From contig CP053169.1 of NCBI GenBank assembly GCA_014607495.2, positions 2,294,001 to 2,358,000 of the forward strand: a DNA stretch of 64,000 nt, given 5' to 3'. Both the position numbers and the translations under genes were made by a program. This DNA is from Carposina sasakii (taxonomy: Eukaryota > Arthropoda > Insecta > Lepidoptera > Carposinidae). Below, one piece after another: positions 57,421 through 64,000 of this stretch. The notes under the pieces are model-generated. The model searched no databases and was not told the origin of the DNA. It saw nothing but the letters and a program-made list of their open reading frames with translations. The stretch's first letter is position 1. Each line of letters begins with the position of its first letter.

Positions 57421-60400
57421 ATGAGGCTGCCTATACTAACAGTCCTGTCCCTTGTTGCGTTCATCACGTTCTCCATCGGGGCTAACTCTCCGGCCAAATC
57501 CGTTGTCACCACCATCACTACTAGGATGCCAGAAACTAAGGAGGCTGATTCGCAGGATGATAGCTTCAATCTAATGATGCTTATGGCAGAGTGCAATGAA
57601 ACTTTTCGGACAGAGACTTGTAAGTATTCCTAAAGTACATTCTTCTATAGAGAGTACATAACAGAAGGGGTATATATTAAGGGAAATGAAACTAGCCACT
57701 ATAACAACTCTATCCACATTATTTGATACTTTGGGCTTTCTATTAAAAAAATATAGAGTGATTCAAGATGAAGGTTTGTATATGCAGAATGTTTTTTCGT
57801 TGCCACCCTTAACGAAGGGTACGTACTCTATACATCAAATAAAGTAAGTTTATGCCAAAAAAAATGCTGGGTAACTATGTAATTAAAAAAAACTATTAAT
57901 TGTTTAATCGGGCGAAATTTATAGTGTCCAGTGTTTATGCTAGTTTTTTCATAGACAGATATTTAATTATTTCTCGTGAAAAAATCTTGCTACACGCGTC
58001 TACGTGCATTTATGCAGAAAAACGCAGTCTATTTACTCAACTTTGGACCCTAATATCTTGGGAACCAGACACTTCCCAGGTATGCTTCCATGGAGAAAAA
58101 TGATCGTGATTATGAGATTCCGTAGTTTTCGGGAACGTTGACGACCAAAAATCAGTCTGTGTAACGATCCGCCCCTGCCTCACACGGGTGCAATCTTGAT
58201 TCGAAATTGGGAAGGAGCTGAGGAACTCGTAGGCTGCAAGTTCTGTATAATTTACTTTATCCTAGCTTCAACTGAATCGATCGAAATAGTATTATAGCAA
58301 GTTAAGTAAGTCCTTCAGTCCTTATTGTCTTTTTAATCTATCTGAGAATCTAAAATTTACTATTTTCTTCAGAAGATTTTACTTTGATGTCTAAAATATT
58401 TGTTTCAGCATTCATAGAGAGCTTAAACGAGACAGGAAGCTTTCCAGATGAAACAGATCGCACTCCTAAAGTAAGTCTTTATTATAAGACTAGTGGACGC
58501 CCGCGACTCCGTGTGGACTACAGAAAAAGCAAAATGTCGAAATTATCCGGGATAAAAACGTTTTCCCGGGATGAAAAGTGGCCTATTTGTTAAATGATAC
58601 CTGTCACAATATAATCCTGAAAACTGCATCGAAATCGGTTCAGCCGTTACTGAGATTAGCGTGCACAGACAAACAGACAAACTGACAAACAGACAAACCG
58701 ACAAAGAAACAAAAACTCCAAAAATCATCGTTTTGGGTTTTATTGCGTTGATAAAGGTCTCATATATCTTCCATGTACAGACAGCGATCCATTACATTTT
58801 TATTATATCTATAGAAGATTTAATTTATTGTGTGATTTAAAACATATTTGTATGCCTTTAGGGCGGGACATAGAAAGTTACATGAGGTACTTATTTTATG
58901 TGTTACATCTGTTCCTAACCCATTATCCACAAATAAACACATTTGATTTGAACATTAGTAGAAGATTTAGTCAAATCAGACATTAGCCACACAAAGTTTT
59001 TTTTTTATATTAAATAGGCTTACGCTTGAATACAACTCGCCTAATGGTAAGTACCGTTGCAGTCTAAGATGGAGCGCGCTTGCCTAAAAGAAACCGGTTC
59101 ACTCTCGACTTGAAGACGGCAAGATTATAGTTTATGGGGAACAGGGATTCAGGCAGGGAGTTCCACAGCTTGGCCGTTCGCACTATGAATGTAGAAGCAA
59201 AACGCTTAGTACGAGTTTTCGGTACTTCAACTGTGAACCGGTGTCGCCTTGACGTTTCGGTACGATACGGTAGACCACTAGTAGTTGTTGCCTGGACCTA
59301 AATTTATACATATAATACGTGTTCCAGTGTTTCTTACGCTGCATTCTGGAGAGGTTGGAAGTGGCGTCTCTAGATGGCGTGTACGATGCTTCCAAAGCAG
59401 CACAGGTGGCAACTGGTATGGGAAACACCACTCCAGCAGCAGATATTGAAGAAATTGCTGGCAAATGTGCTGATAGAAGTAAGTTATTGACACTCCAATG
59501 CAGTAACGCTTATTAAATTGGTATTAAACTTGGTTCTTATTCTTGAGGATGTTACGAGGGATGGTTTAACCGTAATATTATGTCCATTTATACGGGGTGT
59601 AACAAAAGGGGTTAGTTAAGCGAAAAGCTATGTAAATAGCCTAGTAAAAGGAACCTACCCACAAAATTTCAGACTCGAAATAACATGTTTATTTTTTTAA
59701 ATAGTATAGGGATTTCCCGAAGAACTCGGGAAGGTTGATACAATCTTGACAAATAAACATGTGGTTTCGAGTCTCAAATTTTGGAAATAGGGTCTTTATA
59801 GTGGGCTATTTACACAGCTTTTCGCTTAACATACCCTTTCTGTTACACCCTGTATATAAGTAACCCATGGTTTCGGAGTGCCGTGTGGTGCCGCCTCCCG
59901 AATTGAACTCGTCGTCCGAAAATCACACTCGGTCACCAACCCGCCTGTCAAGGGTGGTGACTATGGGCAAAACCCCCCTATGGCATTAGCCTTGTGGTGG
60001 GCCTTGTGGGAGGTCTTCGTCCACCAGTGGGCTGCAATAGGCTAATGTGTATGTGTGGCTTTGGAGTTGCACCTATGTACATATGCTAGTTGCTCGGATC
60101 TCGTTTCTCATCGTGACTGATGATGAGTCATCTGATTCGAGGGTCAGCAGATGATGCAGGCCACGGTAGTGGGCGAACACTAAATTGGAATATGACATGT
60201 CGAGATTATGTTAAAAATTTCGATCACGGAGTGCTTCTCTTTCTGTCACATAGTTGACGACGTGCCAGATTTTTTCTAAAATGTAAATTGATTGTGTCGG
60301 AATGGGGTAGTTTCCTATGGTTAAATCTTAATAACAACTTATTCTTATCAGAATAAATAATCAAAATCATACCTACCTATCTGTAAAATTACAATTTGAT

Positions 60401-60903
60401 TATGTGTCCAAATGAGGTAGTAATAAGCCATCAAAATTAAGTGGGCAAGTCCATTTTTCAAATGTGAAATTTATTGAATATTACAACATCACATGTCCAC
60501 CTGCATCATTTATAGCAACTTTTGTTTTGTGACCATATTTATTTATAAACGAAATATTTAATATAGCTGTAGAACAAAAGTTCTTATACGCGCATACAAG
60601 TTGCTTAAAGAGTGACGTCACGTCGTAGTAGCCGTTTGTATGGAGCGTTTTTTGGCAAATCTAAAATTGTGATTTTGAAATCGTTACATCCCGGAAAGTT
60701 TCACGCTAGCGAAGGTTTTCTTTCGCAAATGTTTCTTTTATTTTATGATCTTTCTATATAAATAGAAATAAAAAAACTGTAAACGACCCTATAACTTACT
60801 GCCATATATTTATTTTTCAGAGGAAGAGTGTAAATGTGAGAAGGCCTATCAGTTCATGAAGTGTATTATAGAAACGCAGATCAAAACTGCTCAGAAATCT
60901 TAG
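57421..60903 (+). CDS. Odorant-binding protein, four exons
   Basis: Small secreted carrier of hydrophobic ligands in sensillum lymph or other extracellular fluid (PBP/GOBP family). Exons 57421-57619, 58409-58470, 59328-59478 and 60821-60903; GT/AG borders and phases (1, 0, 1) agree; 164 residues. Signal peptide [20 protein letters not shown]. The classic six-cysteine pattern is complete: C1 in MAEC, 29 residues to C2, C2-x3-C3 in CFLRC, 41 residues to C4 in GKC, 8 residues to C5, and C5-x8-C6 in [10 protein letters not shown]. One extra cysteine lies in KEEC just before C5. A linker of about 37 residues rich in T and K between the signal peptide and C1 is longer than in standard members. AATAAA occurs near 61000. 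Introns hold MITE A, a Helitron-like end, MITE B and SINE B. Confidence 0.93.
57780..58163 (-). mobile_element. MITE family A in OBP intron 1
   Basis: TGCAGAATGTTTTTTCGTTG to CCAAAAATCAGTCTGTGTAA. Confidence 0.82.
58488..58720 (+). repeat. Helitron-like end in OBP intron 2
   Basis: ACTAGTGGACGCCCGCGACT, GTGGACTACAGAAAAAGCAA, CCGGGATAAAAACGTTTTCC, then a (GACAAACA)n tract. The same end occurs inverted at 38200-38440 and 63100-63300. Confidence 0.65.
58995..59285. repeat. Dispersed lepidopteran repeat in OBP intron 2
   Basis: CAGTCTAAGATGGAGCGCGC ... GGCAGGGAGTTCCACAGCTT ... AAACGCTTAGTACGAG is a text I associate with 3' regions of insect LINEs. No coding frame. Confidence 0.45.
59595..59862. 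mobile_element. MITE family B, full palindrome, OBP intron 3
   Basis: ACGGGGTGTAACAAAAGGGG to CCCTTTCTGTTACACCCTGT. Confidence 0.87.
59877..60043 (+). mobile_element. SINE type B, deleted copy
   Basis: GTGCCGTGTGGTGCCGCCTC, GTCCGAAAATCACACT and GGGCTGCAATAGGCTAATGT. Confidence 0.7.
60044..60820. other. Rest of OBP intron 3
   Basis: Includes a 60600-60740 patch (GAGTGACGTCACGTCGTAGT) of unclear origin. No exon seen. Confidence 0.4.
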
Positions 60904-61020
60904 AATCAGTGACTACAGGAGGAATTTAACGACTTTTACTTCTAGTTACGCATCAAACCTTCCCTTGAATGCTTTACTTTTAAGACTCATGTTGATAAAA
61001 TAAATAAAATATTGAACGTT

Positions 61021-61688
61021 ACTATTGACAAAAATACAGAAAATATAAAATATTACGTTATTACAAATACTAACTATGTACATTATATAGAACTAAAAAC
61101 TAAATTAATCTACACGAAATATTTACTTAATTGTTGTCCTCATAGGAAGTTGGCAAAACTGATTTTGCCTATTAACGAGATATTATATTAGGGAATATAA
61201 TACATAAGTAAGTACAAGAAGTTATTTGAAATCATATTTAATTAAAACTACTTAGTAGGTATCCACAATACAAATATAAAAGACTAGTCAATTCTTAAAA
61301 CTAAGGGTTAGATTGGATATAAGAGAAAAAGTTTATGTTATCAATATTTTAGTTGTACATAATTGTGCAAATAACATGCACAATTTTCACAATGTTTACA
61401 TACTTAAGAAGGAAATGCTACAGTAACATAGAGAGGCAGAATGTAAATAAGCAGTGACAAGTTTCTAACTGGCAAATGGCCCTGAGTTTCTTCGTCGACT
61501 CTTACGACATGCACGGAAGGAAATGCAGCTGATGTATTCTAGCAAAGCCCCGCATCAGTATAGTAAATCATCGGCATTCATAACTTTCTAATAACATAAA
61601 AACAGGTCTTTTCTCTCAATCAATATCTAACCGTAACAGATCTTTGGACTTAAAAAAAAACCTTTATAGAGACCACGAGGTTAAAAGC
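61021..61688. other. Short intergenic region between convergent genes
   Basis: Repeat D fragment at about 61435-61570 (AGCAGTGACAAGTTTCTAAC ... TGCAGCTGATGTATTCTAGC). The rest is AT-rich. Confidence 0.45.
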
Positions 61689-62959
61689 TTATTGACTCTC
61701 GCCGAAAAAATTCTGCCACACCTGACCCAACCAGCCAGTTTGGGGCTCTCTGTAACAAAAATAATATTATGGTTATTAGGGAACTTTTATTTATTTCTCC
61801 CTTATCAACATCATTGATCACCCACGTCAGACGTACTGATTGAAAATAGTGCAACGCACACATCCTACAAAAAGTAGGTCAGAAAATCACAAAATTTAAG
61901 TAAAAATCGGTCCTGTTATCGGTCCTACAAAGTCTGATGTGACTCCACTACTCAACATAGGTCTCCCCCAACAGATAGCGCAGGTAAACACTTACAAATA
62001 CATACAATTTATGGGCAATATGGGCACCGTAAAGTGGGCGTGGTTTGCATCTATATGAGCGTGCGGACTATATTATTACGGCACCGTAATCCAAAGCTTT
62101 AGGTGTAAGGTCGGAATTCTGGAAGTTTCCACAGAAACCGCAAAACAAGTGGTTACACCGTGTCTAAAATTAGACGCCGCAAAATGAGAAATATAGTCAA
62201 AGTTATATACACTGTTTAAAAATTAGATTCGTCAAAATTAGTAGACTATACAGGGTGATTTTTATCGTCAACGTTCCCGAAAACTACGGAATCATCACGG
62301 TACGGCCGAAAAACAGATAGTGGAACTATTTAGTAACAAAATCCCCCTATGGCAGGGGGAGGCCTACGTCCAGTAGTGCACTGCAATAGGCTTATGAAGA
62401 TGAAGATAATTGTTAAGTCGTGAAATTATACAGAATGATTTTTGGTCGTCAACGTTCCCGAAAACTACGGAAACTTCTCATCATCACGATCATTTTTCTC
62501 CATGGAAGCATACCTGGGAAGTGTCTGGTTTCCAAAATATTAGGGTCCAAAGTTGAGTAAATAGACTGCGTTTTTCTGCATAAATGCACATAGACGAGCG
62601 TAGAAAGATTTTTTCACGAGAAATAATAAATATCTGTGTATAAAAAAACTAACATAAACACTACACTATAAATTTCGCCCGAATAAGTATTTTAAAAATA
62701 TTTTAAAATTTTTTTTGGCATAAACTTACTTTATTTGATGTATAGAGTACGAACCCTTCGTTAATGGTCGCCACAAAAAAACATCCTGTATTTAGCTTAA
62801 ACATTGTTTTGTTTTTGTACCTCATAACAAGGTTAAAGTTTACGCGGAAGATCCTAGAAGAACATGAACTCACTCTTTCTTGCAGTTGTACATGTTGTTG
62901 ATCTTCCTGACATCTCCACGACTAAGGCCCTCCCTCTGTCCTAGAGTCACTCCGCTCAC
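61689..62959 (-). CDS. Astacin-type zinc metalloprotease, last two exons (partial)
   Basis: Secreted zinc endopeptidase family (M12A), commonly digestive or in tissue remodelling. The penultimate exon, 62959-62874, reads VSGVTLGQREGLSRGDVRKI followed by NNMYNCKK. This is the conserved C-terminal end of the astacin domain (GQR.GLS..D..KIN.MY.C), carrying the final disulfide cysteine. It stops at GA|GTGAGT. The last exon, 61749-61689, after TTTTGTTACAG, is phase-compatible and adds a tail containing QTGWLGQVWQNFFGESQ and TAA. The catalytic HExxHxxGxxH helix and Met-turn exons are not in the window and should lie to the right of 64000. MITE A and SINE B fragments sit in the intron. The gene converges on the odorant-binding protein. 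Confidence 0.8.
62248..62410 (+). repeat. MITE A stub followed by a SINE B 3' fragment
   Basis: ACAGGGTGATTTTTATCGTC for about 45 bp, then CCGAAAAACAGATAGTGGAA ... ACTGCAATAGGCTTATGAAG, closely matching 35242-35360. Confidence 0.65.
62436..62792 (+). mobile_element. MITE family A in the astacin intron
   Basis: GAATGATTTTTGGTCGTCAA to CACAAAAAAACATCCTGTAT. Confidence 0.85.
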
Positions 62960-63714
62960 CTGTGACAAAAATATCAGAAATTTTAATTTGTTACATATAC
63001 ATAAATAGACACAGCTGTGAAGCCCCACATCGGCACTGGACTAAACCTTACATTACAATTAAATCTATCTTCTACATCTACCTATATATTACATATAACA
63101 TAATTGTAACGGATCGATGTTTGTGCACGCTAATCTCAGAAACGGCTCGACCGATTTCGATGCAGTAATATATTGAGATAGGTCCTTAACTTAACATATA
63201 GGCTACTTTTTATCCCAGGAAAATGATTTTATCCCGGATAATTTCGACATTTAGATTTTTTCTGTAGTCCACGCGGACGGAGTCGCGGGCGTCCACTAGT
63301 CAATAATATATTTCGGCAAGCTTAGCCGTTGGACGCCCTCCGGCCAGGTGGACCGCGATGACTTAAAGCCTTGTGGCGGGGGCCTATGTCCAGTAGTGGA
63401 CTGCAATAGTAAATTAATGAAATCGATAAATAACTGAAATTTACAATGTTATTATAAACGCGAAATGTGACAAATTTATCTACATTCAAGTAATTCGGCA
63501 AAAAAAAAAATTGGTACAGTCTTTCACCTGAATGAATGAATCTTATCTCAATTCTAAGAAATATAATGAAGTAGATATTCGGACCCAAAAATAGAACAGA
63601 GCCTTCAGTAATCTCTTTGAATAAATTGAGTTAGGGTCGACAAAATTATACTTTAATTCAATGGAAACCCGAAGGAATATAAACAAACCGTGCAGTTACC
63701 TATACGAGTAAGTA
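62960..63714. other. Repeat-derived stretch upstream of the astacin exon
   Basis: Helitron-like end, - strand, 63100-63300 (CCACGCGGACGGAGTCGCGG), and a SINE B 3' scrap at 63325-63412 (GCCTATGTCCAGTAGTGGAC). No further astacin exon found. Confidence 0.5.
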
Positions 63715-63800
63715 ATCGATCGCTGCAAATTCATTTAACGATGTTATTGACAAACATATTTTAGTCAATAACATCGTTAAATGAATTTGCAGCGATCGAT
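63715..63800. repeat. Perfect 37-bp inverted repeat with 12-nt loop
   Basis: Arms 63715-63751 (ATCGATCGCTGCAAATTCAT...) and 63764-63800 are exact reverse complements. The loop is AAACATATTTTA. Transcribed, it would form an uninterrupted 37-bp stem. Confidence 0.9.
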
Positions 63801-64000
63801 AATTAAATGGTGAGTCAATAACTATACGCTTTGCTTTATATAGGTAAATATTGACACAGTTATCTACATTGCCTATACTTTGATACCTGTGCTAATGCGT
63901 GGTTTCACTAAAATGCATCAGCTGCATCTCCTTACGGGTATGTCGTCGTAGTAGAAGAGTATGTTTGTATATTGAAGAGTAAACTAATTAATTTAAGTGG
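63801..64000. other. Right edge
   Basis: Repeat D piece at 63885-63950 (GTGCTAATGCGTGGTTTCAC ... CAGCTGCATCTCCTTACGGG). No gene. Confidence 0.45.

Noticed and set aside
57339..57596. 85-codon - strand frame
   Set aside because: It is antisense to the odorant-binding protein first exon.

Overview
The window looks like nuclear DNA from a moth or butterfly (Lepidoptera). It is AT-rich and intron-rich, with no operons, and it is packed with SINEs, MITEs, LINE scraps and TACCTACC-type simple sequence. The host genes it carries are typical insect chemosensory and secreted-protein genes. Nothing bacterial is present: no rRNA, no CRISPR array, and no credible free-standing tRNA gene.

Left part (1 to about 18 kb): almost entirely mobile DNA. 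A tRNA-derived SINE (1467-1848) was split by a 5.3 kb element (1851-7155) that has 25-bp terminal inverted repeats and a TA target duplication; the SINE resumes at 7158. A one-exon secreted-peptide candidate lies at 10611-11018. A transposon with about 430-bp inverted repeats and a frameshifted mariner-like transposase (11262-13625) sits inside an older palindromic MITE (11143-13778). Two clean hAT-type MITEs with 8-bp duplications follow (14293-14485 and 15091-15371).

Middle (18.5 to 45.3 kb): a gustatory receptor gene on the + strand. Seven exons are readable with consistent splice phases, ending in the receptor-family C-terminal TYhhhhhQF motif. The N-terminal exon or exons are not securely found. 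Its 15.6 kb fourth intron holds a complete BEL/Pao LTR retrotransposon (22978-31395) on the opposite strand. That element has LTRs that look identical, a 5-bp duplication, and one uninterrupted 2506-codon frame that includes an envelope-like region. The last intron holds a 1.5 kb near-perfect palindrome (42236-43769) next to a transposase fragment.

Right part (45.5 to 64 kb): an acidic secreted-protein terminal exon on the - strand (45520-46121), convergent with the receptor; a three-exon secreted protein rich in D, H, Q, Y and N (53688-56399, +); a four-exon odorant-binding protein with the six-cysteine signature (57421-60903, +); and the last two exons of an astacin metalloprotease (61689-62959, -), whose remaining exons should lie beyond the right edge.

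Three MITE families recur through introns and intergenic DNA. Family A is about 380 bp, family B about 260 bp and palindromic, and family C about 600 bp. All three end in ACAGGRTG-like tips. Four SINE types recur as well, so most of the sequence between exons is explained by repeats. Exon boundaries were read by eye from GT/AG signals and phase and have not been checked against transcripts.
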